Assembly: GCA_030407315.1 (NCBI GenBank)
Contig: JALQPE010001730.1
Coordinates: 117,759 to 181,758 of the forward strand
Reading direction: 5' to 3'
Length of the DNA: 64,000 nucleotides
DNA from: Asparagopsis taxiformis
Lineage: Eukaryota; Rhodophyta; Florideophyceae; Bonnemaisoniales; Bonnemaisoniaceae
The notes beneath the pieces were generated by a model. It did no database searches and was not told the origin of the DNA. It worked only from the letters and a program-made list of their open reading frames with translations. Positions 10,242 to 22,829 of this stretch are shown in pieces. Position 1 is the stretch's first letter. Each line of letters starts with the position of its first letter. The position numbers and the translations under genes were made by a program.

Positions 10242-10373
10242 CCGACATCCAGTATACAATATATCAGCAAAAACCCGGAGGGAAGAAATTACAGCGGATG
10301 GTAAATTAAGGGCCCATATCGGACCGTATTTTATTCTCTCATTTACGAAACTGCTCGTATACAATACGTCTCT

Positions 10374-10515
10374 CTAGAATAGGAAATACATATCTGGTCA
10401 GAATAGGAAATAAATACCCGGTTAGAATAGGAAATACGTATCAAGCCAGGATACGGAATATGTATCCAGCTAGAATATGGAATACGTATCCAGCCAGAAT
10501 ACAAAATACCTGTCA
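10374..10515 (+). repeat. About 24-bp tandem repeat, six degenerate copies
   Basis: The consensus resembles GAATAGGAAATACGTATCCAG (with drift), repeated about six times with a period near 24 bp. It lies inside the TIR element. Confidence 0.7.
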
Positions 10516-10539
10516 GCATACCGTCGATCACCCATCTCC

Positions 10540-12330
10540 CTCACTATCGCGTTCTCCCTACCATCCGAACGCCATGCACCACCATCCGCACATACTTCAA
10601 GAACCCTCACGACCTAGATTACAAAAAATCTGCTCCTTCCCAATACCATCCCCGCTTTCCTCGACACCACCCCAGCCCATTAAATCATCAAGACATGAAA
10701 CACGAACATGGTCAGCAAAATCTTACACGACTTGAAACCCACTCTTACTTCTATCGTATGCCTGAAAATATACACATACCAGAAACACCTCACAGCTTCA
10801 TTCCCCATCTTCCTAGATCCCTTCTTCACTCTCCCTGAGTCCTGCCATTCCTGCTTCACCACTCCTGCATCACATACACAACATCAACCCCAACAGTCAG
10901 ATTCAAAAGCAACGCTTACCACGCCAGATATCTTAGAAAATCCCTTACTTACCTCTCATCCATCCTACACACAATACAAACCATGATCCAAAAACCTTGC
11001 AATGAATAATCAAAGTCAGCAGTCCATATCTTCGCAAAACAAGTCTTGGCGCTCAATGAAACTTACCTTCTGTCATCACCATTCCAGCATCACCTGCATA
11101 AAATCGAAATCAACCACAACAGTCGGACTCAAAACCCACATGTCCCTCTCAGCATACTCTCAAAACTTCCGCACTTTCCTTCGCTCGACACAATACGCAC
11201 CATGACTGGATAAGCTTCCAATGAATAAATATCGCATTAACTGCAATAGTCAGATTCGAAACAAACACTTCTCTCGATGCATACCCTCAGAACTCACTTA
11301 CTCTCGTTTCATTCTACACACAATACATACCAAAAGTCGAAAATCTCACAACCAACAAATGAAGTCAACATTCCGCATCTTCGCACCACCGGACTGCGCG
11401 CTAAATGCAACTTACCTTCCGTCATCACCATTCCTGCATCACCTACAAAAAATCGAAATCAACAACAACAGTCGGACTGAAAACCCATGCTTCCCTCGCT
11501 GCATACCCTCAGAACTCACTTACCCTCGTTGTATCCTGCACACAATAGAAACCATAAGTCAAAAATTGTACAAAAAAATGTAGTCAGCATTCCATATCTT
11601 CGCGCAACTTAACTAGGCGCTCAATGTAACTTACCTTCCGTCATCACCATTCCAGAATCACCTACACAAAATCAACATCAACCACAGCAGTCAGACTCAA
11701 AACCCACATTCCACTCACTGCACCCCTCAAATGCTCACCTACCTCCTTTCCACCCTTCAGCAAATATGCACCATGACTCACTAAGCTCCCAATAAATAAA
11801 TATTGCATAAAAGACGACAGTCACATTTAAAACAAACACTTCCCTCGCTTCATACCCTCAGGACGCACTTAACCTCTTCATCTCGTTGCATCATACAAAC
11901 AATACAACCAATAATTCACAAATCGTGCAACGAAAAAATGTAGTCAGCATTCCATTTCATCGCGAAACCCGTCTTTCAGCTCAATGAAACTTACCTTACT
12001 TCATCACTATTCCTGCACCACCTATACAACATCAAAATGAACCAGAACAGTCAGACTAAAAACCCATGCATCCCTTATTGCACACCCGCGAGACTCACTT
12101 ACTTACCTGCCTCCCATGGTTCACAACATGCAAACCATGACTCACGAAGCTTCTAATGAATCAATATCGCATCAACGACAACAGTACGACTCAAAACACA
12201 CGCTTCCCTCGCTGCATACTCTCCAAACTGGCATACTCACCGTCGTTCTATCCTCTACACCAAACAAAGGAAACACGACCAAAGAACCTCAGCCAGTGAC
12301 GGCGGAGAAGTGGAATTCCACAGGTTAACC
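10540..12330 (+). repeat. G-poor degenerate tandem repeat field
   Basis: The plus strand is strikingly poor in G. A block reading CTTACCTTCCGTCATCACCA followed by a CTGCATCACCTACA-type stretch recurs near 11064, 11412, 11631 and 11991, with weaker forms near 10843. The spacing is about 220 or 350 bp. No protein is supported here; the open frames reflect composition. Confidence 0.6.
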
Positions 12331-12804
12331 TGCGGCGTCGACTGGACAGCTTTCAACGTCAGCTTAAGTCCTGCTGTGCATACTCCATATCATCGCCGGT
12401 ATTGAGATTAATAATGGCCCAAGCCATGGTCTCTGAACTCCCGAATGATGAGATCCGGATCGAGAACATCGGAATGGTATAATCATATATATCACAATCC
12501 ATTTGCTTCCCTTAAATGATCCCTGTAATATCCACTGTAAAGCACAAACTTATTCCATGAAGTTCGCAATTAATATAATTTTATTATTTCAAATGAATTA
12601 ATTGAAAATCCATCTCCCACGGCGGTCATTCATCCTTCCAAGCGCACGTTGCCAGCAAAATGTGTGACCTAGCGGTGATGATTGATCGCTCAGGCACATT
12701 CCACCATTGGGCTGCCAGAAGTGAGCACAAAACTGATACCCACAAAACCACGAGAACATTACAAACGAGGTCTCGAACGCACATTTGGAGTACAATATAA
12801 ATAC
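12331..12804. other. Interior of TIR element, no gene seen
   Basis: Mixed-composition sequence between the G-poor field and the inverted repeat. I see nothing I can name. Confidence 0.3.
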
Positions 12805-14926
12805 TATACAACAAACTCTACTCGCTATCTCAGACGACGCGGCTCACAAGTGGCGTAGTCCCAATTTTCCGTAACGCCTTTCCTGATGCTTAAAAGTAAA
12901 AAACACGTCAAAACGTATATCAGAAATGAGTGCGAGAGTTTTCTGCACAGGAGATGCTGAGCCACCAAATTGATTTTTCGGAAATTTTAGAATTTCTGGG
13001 CTGGCCAGCAATGCAATCGAGCTGGACATCCACCGGACGTCCATTTCAGGTTGATCGTGAGAGAGTAGGGCGGGACCATGATGAAACAAGGACCAAGACC
13101 TGTCCCTGACGTGTTGAGCCTGAAATCGACCCTTCGTAAGACGCGATTTTGGCTTACAGTTAGTGCTTACAGAAGCCAGTGATGACCCCGGTCGGGGCAG
13201 CAGCCGGTTCCTGGGGCCGTTGTGGCCAAATTAGACACCTTGATTTGAATTGAAATTTGGGCTATTCTCAAAAACATGCACATGTGAACATGTTTTTGAG
13301 ATGGGGGTCTGCCGTACGGCACAATCGACCCGCCCAAATCGATGATTTTTCACAATTTTTTTCTGCCCGAAATTTTAGAATTTCTGGGCTGGCCAGCAGT
13401 GCAACCGAGCTGGACATCCACAGGACGTCCATTTCAGGTTGGTCGTGTGCTGCCCACATCCATGCATTGCAGCAACTAAGCAGGCGGGCTCACTACTCAT
13501 ACAAAGTGCACGGAATATGAGTAACGTGATGTGTGAGTGTTGTTTGTCGTGAGGATGTAAGGTGGGACCATGATGAAACAGGGAAAAAGATGTCTCCCTA
13601 GCATAACTTGGGCTTGAAGCCTGGAATCGACCCTTCGTGAGATGTGGCTTTGCTTACAGTTGGTGCTTACAGAAGCCAGTGACGGCCCCGGCCGGGGCAG
13701 CAGCCGGTTCCTGGGGCCGTTGTGGCCAAATTAGACACCTTGATTTGAATTGAAATTTGGGCTATTCTCAAAAACATGCACATGTGAACATGTTTTTGAG
13801 ATGGGGGTGTGCCGTACGGCACTTTCGACCGCCCAAATCGATATAATTTTGCAATTTTTTTCTGACTGAAATTTTAGAATTTCTGGGCTCGCCAGCAATG
13901 CAATTGAGCTGGACATTCACCGGACGTCCATTTCAGGTTGGTCGAGTATTGCACATGGATACAGTTTTGCAGCTATTTCTCAGCCCAACATTTTAGAATT
14001 TCAGGGCTGACCAGCAATGTAACCGAGCCGGACTTCCACTGGACGTCCATTTCAAGTTAGGCTAGTGCTGCACATTTGCTCGCATCGCAGCAACTAAGCA
14101 AGTGTTGACAGCACCGAGATGCCATGCAGACAAGGGGGAATCGGCTGCAAACGGCTTCCCTGGTCGGCGGCTGGATGTCTGGATGTGAATGGCTGCAAGC
14201 ATGGAAATCTTGCTACCGCACAGCGCATACACACTGCAGCAGCACATCACTGACGCATGCGAAAGTTGGGTGCTGCAGTGCGTGGTTGTTTGTGTGTTTG
14301 TGTGTTTGTGTGTGTATGACGAACCTTGTGGTATCCCTAGGCGTGCACTGGTTCAAAAAGTTTGGACTGCCCCATCGGTCGTACTTTGGCGCATTTACAT
14401 GCATCGGAGAACGACCAAGGAGGTAGAGCAGCAATCGCTGTTGGCTGAGCGTCCAAACTGGAGGGCTTGGGGCAATGGTTCTATAGCAGTCATTTATAGG
14501 ACGCCCACCGTTGATGACTGAGATCCACGGTGGGTTTAGTATTCATGGTGTTGTCCTGCATTGGCGGACGTCGAAGACGAGTACTTCCGATGTGAAGGCA
14601 TGGATGAGGCCAGCAGGAACGTTTCTGCAAGATGGGCGTGAGTGGGTAAGTGAGCGGGGAGGGGCCGCTCGGGGCGCTTGGTAGCTTCTGGGGCCGTTGT
14701 GGCCAAATTAGAATCAAGCCTATGTCCGGCGGACGTCCTGAATTGCTTTATTTTTTGGGCTATTCTCAAAAACATGCACATGTGAACATGTTTTTGAGAT
14801 GGGGGTGTGCCGTACGGCACTTTCGACCGCCCAAATCGATGTATTTTTGCATTTTTTTTCTGACTGAAATTTTAGAATTTCTGGGCTCGCCAGCAATGCA
14901 ATTGCGCTGGTCATTCACCGGACGTC
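12805..14926 (+). repeat. Left arm of giant inverted repeat
   Basis: Reverse-complement partner of 17551-20218. The inner edge is sharp: it ends in CACCGGACGTC at 14926, facing GACGTCCGGTG at 17551. The arm is built of sub-units carrying GGACGTCCATTTCAGGTTG, a GAAATTTTAGAATTTCTGGG block and a 34-nt hairpin. The outer edge fades near 12805. Confidence 0.8.
13267..13300 (+). repeat. 34-nt near-perfect hairpin, first of seven copies
   Basis: CTCAAAAACATG pairs with CATGTTTTTGAG over 12 bp around a 10-nt loop that is itself nearly palindromic (CACATGTG). Further copies lie at 13767-13800 and 14765-14798 in this orientation, and at 17679-17712, 18720-18753, 19217-19250 and 19718-19751 in the other. 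Confidence 0.85.
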
Positions 14927-17550
14927 CATTTCCATTTCAGATCTACTGGTTGCACTAGGCCTGAAAGTGTTTCTGGATAGGGCCGAATAACGACCTGGGC
15001 AGCACGCACTGCGTAAGATGATCTGTGTGATGCAGACTGCAAGGATTTCTATGGTGATTCTGGCTGGGGAATGTGGTAAGCTTGATTGTTGCGTGGCTTT
15101 GTATCTCCTTGCCTGCCATTTTGCTTGGATATTTACACGAGCGATCAAACCGAAGACGCCGACTCGGCACAACTACCAACTCTCCTAGCTTCGAGTCAGC
15201 GCCATCTAATTGCAACTTGTGACACTCAAGACGAATACGTTGTGCTGATCTCTGCAATGAAAATTGAGTTAGTGCTGCAGTTCTTTTGGTCGATGCCAAT
15301 ATGCAGGGATACTGTTTACACCTTTTGGGAGTCAAGAAGTTCTCAGATTGCAAATCAAATCAGATCATGGTAGAATATCTGACTTTTCTCTCTTCCCTTC
15401 ACCACATCTGCATCCGGAGCTGAGCCAAGCTGAGCTGGAGGGAACCCGGCCGCTGACCCCTGTCATTCTCATAAAAATCTTTAATGCAATACTATTCGTG
15501 TATGGTAATGTAAGTGCTAATGAAAATGTATACAAGTCTAGAATAAACGTTGCAGTGGTTCTTTGTAGCTATCGATACTTGCTAAAAATCTGTAGCTTTT
15601 GCTTCTCGCATGGACGAGTTGCAGTCTTTGTGTTTGTTTCATTTCTGCCACAAACGAGAGGCAATCAGGGTCTGTGTGCACATAGAGAATGATTTAATAT
15701 ATGCGCTCATTGCCGTCGTAGATACTTTTAACAATGGCCAGTACGTTTCTCTCGGCCGCCGCCGGGTACGGTCGGACTGAAAGATCGGGGAGATGTGTGG
15801 AGAGTAGTGTTTGGATAGAGACGAACGTTGTGATGGATGGAATGGTGATGATTTCATGCTGAAGCGATGGGAGATGGATGGATATGGTTGAATGAAATCT
15901 AGTATTCCGAAGGAGGCCTTTTCTCGAGGAAGAGGCATTATATTCTCACAAAGCATGTAGATACTGGTTTCCAGTTTGGTATGCTATTGTAGCTCAATTC
16001 ACATCTTATCTACACGTACGTATGGAGAGAGATCCAAGTGTGCGTGGCACAAGTCCAACGGTGAAACAACGCAGTATGAAACTACCACAGATAAGGCGGC
16101 GTACAAAATCCTCGACTCAAGGCAGCTCTCAGGCTTTCGTGAGCACCGACTTCGTTCCACCAAGATGTTGCGGAAATATGTGCTGGTCTAACTTGATACG
16201 ACCATTGGACAGTTTTGCTCTCTAAGCAATGAGCGAAAAATCAATGATTGCGCGTGTCGTCGGTACGGTCTTGTAATGTTGGCTCAACCAATAACATCTA
16301 ACGTTGAGTTATCCACCCTCCGCCGTGTCGTGTCGTAAATTTGCACAGAAAATTTGTTTCAAATCTTTGCTCCAATTATCAGCTCAAATACGGCATTGAT
16401 CTCCAGCTTCATCTGGACAGAAACACCGATCGCTCGATGTCTGTCTCAGATAAACCGCAGTCAAACGCCATGCGGAAAGTTTCATCGCTTCCCGTTGCGA
16501 CTGAATCTGCAAACGCCACACAAAAATTTGCCCTTTCCGCGTCCGGAACGAACGCCGACTACATGTCGTCAGGTTCCTGATCGACTGGATCGATGGAGCT
16601 TGCTCTGCAGGAGAGCAGGACAGGCGGTTTGTTATGCCTGGACAATTTCCATACCGATCTCCCTTCTTGAGTGCAAAATTACGAGTCTAGAAATTGACCT
16701 GCATCGGCTGCTGTATCACATCTGTGCTAAGGATTGATGATACCCGTACCGCTGAGAAATTGCAGCTCTGGTAACGTGGGGATGATGTGCTGAACACGCA
16801 GAACGCTGATCCATAACGGGACTGCTTCATAGGCATAGTACGGAATGTATTGAGACAGCCCAAGCGAATTCAGGAGGGAGCACCAGGGCAGTGCGCGGTG
16901 ACTCAGCAGATACCAGTGGTGAGTGGTCTAAATGGGGCTACACACGAGTTTGTCAATGAACAGTCTAGTTTAGTTTGGAAATGTGTCGGATGGATGGTAT
17001 GTTGTAAATGTCGACAGATTTGAGGAAGCGATAGAAGCAATCAGCACCGTGTAGTTGCATCAAGGCTTTAGTGGCCATTGCTAGAGAACTTTCTCCAATG
17101 CCCTTATTGCAGGATGGGCAGAAAACCCGGCCGGTTTCGAGATTGAAGAATTCATTGCGCAGATTGAATGAATGCAATTGACGGAGAATGCAGAAGTATA
17201 CAATGGTATCGTTTTGCAGGGTGACGTAGGGGAAACATGTTGGGCTTGTTGGAAATGCTGAGAGCGATGATGAGATCCAGTCGTTTCCGTCGTAGATGGC
17301 AGTGCTTATTTTCTGCACGGCTAGCTTGTCTGCTGGGCGACTGGGCGGTATTGGCGTACGATGAAGCGGGACTGGTGGTGTTTAAATGACATTTTTTGTT
17401 TGAAGATGGATGTATGTGTGCGACTAGAATGTAGTAAGAGCATGAAAATGTTTATGTTTGATGGGCGTCGCATGTTGGGGGACTTTATGTCGTGTGGGGC
17501 AATAATGTATCAGGTATTTGAAGCAGACAGCAATCGCTTGAGCGCATATA
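14927..17550. other. Spacer between the inverted-repeat arms
   Basis: 2.6 kb of mostly non-coding sequence. The only frame with some protein character is 16965-17318 on the minus strand, listed separately. Confidence 0.4.
16965..17318 (-). CDS. Hypothetical protein with a CxxC motif, possible remnant
   Basis: A 117-residue frame with plausible protein composition and a CPSCNKG segment. It might be a degraded fragment of an element protein. I do not recognise it, and it has no supporting context apart from lying in the spacer of the inverted repeat. Confidence 0.25.
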   Translation of the reverse strand: MQKISTAIYDGNDWISSSLSAFPTSPTCFPYVTLQNDTIVYFCILRQLHSFNLRNEFFNLETGRVFCPSCNKGIGESSLAMATKALMQLHGADCFYRFLKSVDIYNIPSIRHISKLN

Positions 17551-20218
17551 GACGTCCGGTGAATGACCAGCGCAATTGCATTGCTGGCGAGCCCAGAAAT
17601 TCTAAAATTTCAGTCAGAAAAAAAATGCAAAAATACATCGATTTGGGCGGTCGAAAGTGCCGTACGGCACACCCCCATCTCAAAAACATGTTCACATGTG
17701 CATGTTTTTGAGAATAGCCCAAAAAATAAAGCAATTCAGGACGTCCGCCGGACATAGGCTTGATTCTAATTTGGCCACAACGGCCCCAGAAGCTACCAAG
17801 CGCCCCGAGCGGCCCCTCCCCGCTCACTTACCCACTCACGCCCATCTTGCAGAAACGTTCCTGCTGGCCTCATCCATGCCTTCACATCCACATCATAATC
17901 CTCTGCTGAGCTGTTCACCTTGGACGCTCACTGGAAGTACTCGTCTTCGACGTCCGCCAATGCAGGACAACACCATGAATACTAAACCCACCGTGGATCT
18001 CAGTCATCAACGGTGGGCGTCCTATAAATGACTGCTATAGAACCATTGCCCCAAGCCCTCCAGTTTGGACGCTCAGCCAACAGCGATTGCTGCTCTACCT
18101 CCTTGGTCGTTCTCCGATGCATGTAAATGCGCCAAAGTACGACCGATGGGGCAGTCCAAACTTTTTGTACCAGTGCACGCCTAGGGATACCACAAGGTTC
18201 GTCATACACACACAAACACACAACACACAAACAACCACGCACTGCAGCACCCAACTTTCGCATGCGTCAGTGATGTGCTGCTGCAGTGTGTATGCGCTGT
18301 GCGGTAGCAAGATTTCCATGCTTGCAGCCATTCACATCCAGACATCCAGCCGCCGACCAGGGAAGCCGTTTGCAGCCGATTCCCCCTTGTCTGCATGGCA
18401 TCTCGGTGCTGTCAACACTTGCTTAGTTGCTGCGATGCGAGCAAATGTGCAGCACTAGCCTAACTTGAAATGGACGTCCAGTGGAAGTCCGGCTCGGTTA
18501 CATTGCTGGTCAGCCCTGAAATTCTAAAATGTTGGGCTGAGAAATAGCTGCAAAACTGTATCCATGTGCAATACTCGACCAACCTGAAATGGACGTCCGG
18601 TGAATGTCCAGCTCAATTGCATTGCTGGCGAGCCCAGAAATTCTAAAATTTCAGTCAGAAAAAAATTGCAAAATTATATCGATTTGGGCGGTCGAAAGTG
18701 CCGTACGGCACACCCCCATCTCAAAAACATGTTCACATGTGCATGTTTTTGAGAATAGCCCAAATTTCAATTCAAATCAAGGTGTCTAATTTGGCCACAA
18801 CGGCCCCAGGAACCGGCTGCTGCCCCGGCCGGGGCCGTCACTGGCTTCTGTAAGCACCAACTGTAAGCAAAGCCACATCTCACGAAGGGTCGATTCCAGG
18901 CTCAGGCTCAATACGCCAGGGCGAAGTTTTGGTCCTTGTTTCGACATGCTCCCACCCCACTTTCTCACGACAAACACTGCTCATCCATCATGCTGCACAT
19001 GCTACGTGCACTTCGTATGAGCAGTGGGCCCGCCTGCGTGGTTGCTGTAATGCGTAGATGTGAGCAGCATACGAACAACCCAGAATGGACGTCTGGTGGA
19101 TGTCCGGCTCAATTGCATTGCTGGCGAGCCCAGAAATTCTAAAATTTCGGGCAGAAAAAAATTGTGAAAAATCATCGATTTGGGCGGGTCGATTGTGCCG
19201 TACGGCAGACCCCCATCTCAAAAACATGTTCACATGTGCATGTTTTTGAGAATAGCCCAAATTTCAATTCAAATCAAGGTGTCTAATTTGGCCACAACGG
19301 CCCCAGGAACCGGCTGCCGCCCCGACCGGGGCCGTCACTGGCTTCGGTAAGCACTAACTGTAAGCCAAAATCGCGTCTTACGAAGGGTCGATTCCAGGCT
19401 TCAAGCCCAAGTTATGCTAGGGAGACATCTTTTTCCCTGTTTCATCATGGTCCCACCTTACATCCTCACGACAAACAACACTCACACATCACGTTACTCA
19501 TATTCCGTGCACTTTGTATGAGTAGTGAGCCCGCCTGCTTAGTTGCTGCAATGCATGGATGTGGGCAGCACACGACCAACCTGAAATGGACGTCCGGTGG
19601 ATGTCCGGCTCAATTGCATTGCTGGCGAGCCCAGAAATTCTAAAATTTCGGGCAGAAAAAAATTGTGAAAAATCATCGATTTGGGCGGGTCGATTGTGCC
19701 GTACGGCAGACCCCCATCTCAAAAACATGTTCACATGTGCATGTTTTTGAGAATAGCCCAAATTTCAATTCAAATCAAGGTGTCTAATTTGGCCACAACG
19801 GCCCCAGGAACCGGCTGCCGCCCCGACCGGGGTCATCACTGGCTTCTGTAAGCACCAACTGTAAGCCAAAATCGCGTCTTACGAAGGGTCGATTTCAGGC
19901 TCAACACGTCAGGGACAGGTCTTGGTCCTTGTTTCATCATGGTCCCGCCCTACTCTCTCACGATCAACCTGAAATGGACGTCCGGTGGATGTCCAGCTCG
20001 ATTGCATTGCTGGCCAGCCCAGAAATTCTAAAATTTCCGAAAAATCAATTTGGTGGCCCAGCATCTCCTGTGCCGAAAATTCCCGCGCTCACTTGTGATA
20101 TACGTCTAGACGTGTTTCGCACTTGTACGCATCAGGGAAGGCGTCACGGAAGGTTGAGACTACGCTACTTGTGTACCGCGTCGTCTGAAATAGCGAGTAG
20201 TGTTTGTTGTATAGTTGT
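17551..20218 (-). repeat. Right arm of giant inverted repeat
   Basis: Inverted copy of 12805-14926. It is about 550 bp longer because one sub-unit of about 500 bp (19217 and 19718 hairpin region) is present twice here and once in the left arm. The two arms still match at near-identity over long stretches around the inner edge, so the duplication that made them, or later gene conversion, is fairly recent. Confidence 0.8.
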
Positions 20219-20399
20219 GGAGTATGCGTCTGGTGGTTTGTAAAGCTTGCAGAACGGGATAGGGATGTGGGTGGCTCCATTTTATGAATACATGAATACA
20301 AATATTCAGGGTTGACGAAGCGGAAAGGCATACGCTCATACATGTATGAGTTTGCATAGTGGAGAAAATATTTACATCGAAATTTACATGGAAGAGATG

Positions 20400-21110
20400 G
20401 AGGTTTTAAGGATGAGGTATGAGAGGAAGAAAATTCTTCTGTGGTATGAGGATGTGTTCTGTGGGGGGTGGATGGAATCTTGGGATGGGATGGTACAGGG
20501 GGAAGTGGAAATGTACGGAGTGCGGGTTTAGATTGGAGTGTGATTCGGAGAGGAGTGCCGACAAGCATATTATGGGGATTGGGGAGACGCTGCGGGGTGT
20601 TGGGGTAGTGAGGGCGGAGGAGGTGTTTAGGTGGGACCGTAGGAGGGTGCGGTTGAAGGCCCCGAGAGGAGGGGGTTTTAGGAAAGTGAGGAGAAAGAGG
20701 TGGGAAGGGGGGTGGCGTCTGTTCTGGCTGTGGTGAGTGGGGATGTGATGGGGAAGAAGAGGGTTATTGTATTTGGGGAGGGAGGGGAGTGGGAGGATGG
20801 GTGCGAAGTGGGGGGTTGATATGTGTTTCAGAGCGGGGAGGTTTCTGGGGAGACGGCGGGGGAGCGGGAGCGTGGGCCGGTGGTGGTGGTGGTGGTGTAT
20901 ACGGTATCGAAGATGCGGATGGCGTGGGGGCATGGAGCAGGTGAGGGAGGGAGGGGTGGAGCAGGTCGAAGAGTAAGCTGCAGGGGAAGTTTGTGGAGAG
21001 GGCGAAGGAGAGGGGTTGAAGGTAGAGGAGAGAGGGTATTGAAGAACAATACGTTGCAAAGGTGATGGGGGAGAGCATGGTCGAGGGGATAGGGGATGTT
21101 TTTCCCTATT
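20400..21110. other. G-rich, strand-biased tract of the TIR element
   Basis: The plus strand is very rich in G and GGA/GGT runs, a compositional mirror of the G-poor field at 10540-12330. A plus frame at 20419-20736 contains WKCTECGFRLEC, which could be a zinc-binding remnant, but the composition makes any frame here suspect. Confidence 0.4.
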
Positions 21111-21625
21111 CTGAGGTAGTATGAGGACTGGTTATAAGAAATCTGTACGGTAGAGCAGAAAAGTAGGTATGGAATGGAGGTGTGCACCGTGGAAGCGGGG
21201 ATAGGTAGCTGAAAATGCGTTCTAGAGTGGTATTGGGGGTGTTTGAGGTACAGTACGGGGGAGGTGAGCACCAAATGGAAGGGGGTGTGAGCGAGAGGAT
21301 GAAAAAATTAAAGACAAAATTGGAGTCGACCGACAAGGAAAAATAGAGTGGTCGCCGTGATGGATGCGGACATCCATGTCGAGCAAGGCGGCAGAAATTT
21401 CTGGGGTCGAAATTTTTGAATTTCTGAACCGGCGCCCGTCCTAGGTTGACATAGACATGGCGGAAGTCCATCCCGAGGGGGACATCCGTGGTACTAGAAA
21501 CAATGAATGTCGTCCTAGTAATACTAGACGTACTAGACCGCATGGACGTCCGGATCTAGGCGGACATCCAAAAATACTGGAGAACATGGACGTCCGCCTA
21601 GTAATACTAGGTGTACTAGAGGTTG

Positions 21626-21659
21626 TGGACGTCCGCGTCCATTTCCGAGAACACAGACG
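21626..21659 (-). repeat. Right terminal inverted repeat
   Basis: Reverse complement of 9818-9851 except at two positions. It is followed by the flanking TT at 21660-21661 and then by resumed IPK coding sequence. Confidence 0.85.
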
Positions 21660-22184
21660 TTCGCCAATTCAGAAAGAATGACAAGTTCCGTTTCATCGGC
21701 TCATCTATTCTGCTCATCTACGACACCGACAATCGCGCCCCCTATACACACTGGGCGCGCGCCCTACACAAGCTGCATACCATCAACCCCAGGGCTCGCT
21801 TGTCCGATCATCAAATATCCATCCTGACGCGTCACGCGTCACGCGCCCTGCGACGTGCGACGTGCGAATGATCGATTTTGCACATACAGGCCGTATGCCC
21901 AAGGGCATGGACCGTGATCAGGGCTACATTACAGGTCTGCATTCGACCCATAACGCGCTCAAGCCCTACGTGCTCATCGAGCAAGGCTGATCTTCTCGAT
22001 GGTCAACGCCATCGTCGACACAATGGAGAAGAGATCAAATGAAGTTGCCGCGTCGCCGGGTGCTGAATTCACCTTTAGCAGCCTGCTCAGCGAACTGCCA
22101 CCCATGGCTCTCGACAGGGACGGTGCGAAGCATACAAAGCGATCAAGTTTCTCGGCCAGTATGAGCAACACAGACACGTCGTGA
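21660..22184 (+). pseudogene. Inositol polyphosphate kinase, 3' part
   Basis: The frame starting CGC CAA TTC at 21662 gives RQFRKNDKFRFIGSSILLIY, the conserved IPK SSLL block. A frameshift lies in a short GACGTGC tandem near 21850-21865. Downstream, another frame gives RMIDFAHTG (family IDFAH motif, metal and nucleotide binding) and DQGYITGLHS, the usual IPK ending. A further frame change near 21988 leads to a Ser-rich tail ending at 22184 that may belong to the same protein. Together with 9206-9817 this makes one IPK gene split by the TIR element, with extra frameshifts showing long decay. Confidence 0.75.
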
Positions 22185-22829
22185 TGTATTGAATGCGACC
22201 TTGGAATGACGGTTGTCATTTTGTACTATAACTATATTTCGTCTACTCTGGCAGGTTTTCTTACGAGGCAGCTATATTTCTACAGGCCCACCAAGCGCGC
22301 CATAAGGATCCTGAGCGTTTAGACAAGGGATATGCACTCACATGTTCCAGTTAAACTATTCATTTTTCTGCCTATGCGCATTAGTGCAATGCATCGGCAG
22401 ACATGAAATGGATCGCTTTCATGCTGCTGCACCAACACGGCGAGCAAGTATTAACAATAGAACCACGGTGCACATATAGTTTTTTATAAAATAAATACAG
22501 ATAATGTTATCAAATACGAACTCTAGTATGGTCAGATTGTTTTGGAAACTACCAATACGGTTCAAACGCAACTTTCAAGGCAGAAGCGAGCAGATTGTCG
22601 ACAGGCTGTCAGGATTGTAAACGAACCAAGCTGCGACTGGTTGTAAGACAAGCTGCGACTGGTTGTAAGACAAACAAATTGGGCTGGGCAGTGATGAACT
22701 TGGAACTGTTAGCGCAATTCCAGCCAATCAGTCAATATGTTCATCTCATTGGCCACAATTCAATCAACTTAAGATTAGTCAATCAACATCGAAAAATTTT
22801 CAGATTCTGTTTCCGGAAGTACATTCTGT
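22185..22829. other. Intergenic, no gene seen
   Basis: AT-rich. A short direct repeat (AGCTGCGACTGGTTGTAAGACA) occurs twice in tandem near 22628-22673. Nothing else was recognised. Confidence 0.4.

Larger units (their letters stand above)
9818..21659. mobile_element. 11.8-kb TIR DNA element inserted in the IPK gene
   Basis: 34-bp terminal inverted repeats lie at 9818-9851 and 21626-21659 and match at 32 of 34 positions. TT flanks both sides (9816-9817 and 21660-21661). Removing the element plus one TT rejoins the IPK frame exactly. The subterminal zones are packed with GGACGTCC and CTAGTA motifs, typical of transposase-binding arrays. No transposase core is recognisable inside, so it is probably non-autonomous. 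The superfamily is unassigned; a 2-bp duplication and repeated subterminal motifs would suit an En/Spm-related element, but the ends do not read CACTA. Confidence 0.8.

Noticed and set aside
20406..21059. 217-residue Pro/His/Ser-rich protein on the minus strand
   Set aside because: The frame follows from extreme G-rich composition on the plus strand. Long frames exist in several phases here and none has family features.
9818..21659. Segment as an autonomous CACTA element
   Set aside because: The ends do not read CACTA, and no transposase core is found inside. Only the subterminal motif pattern is similar.
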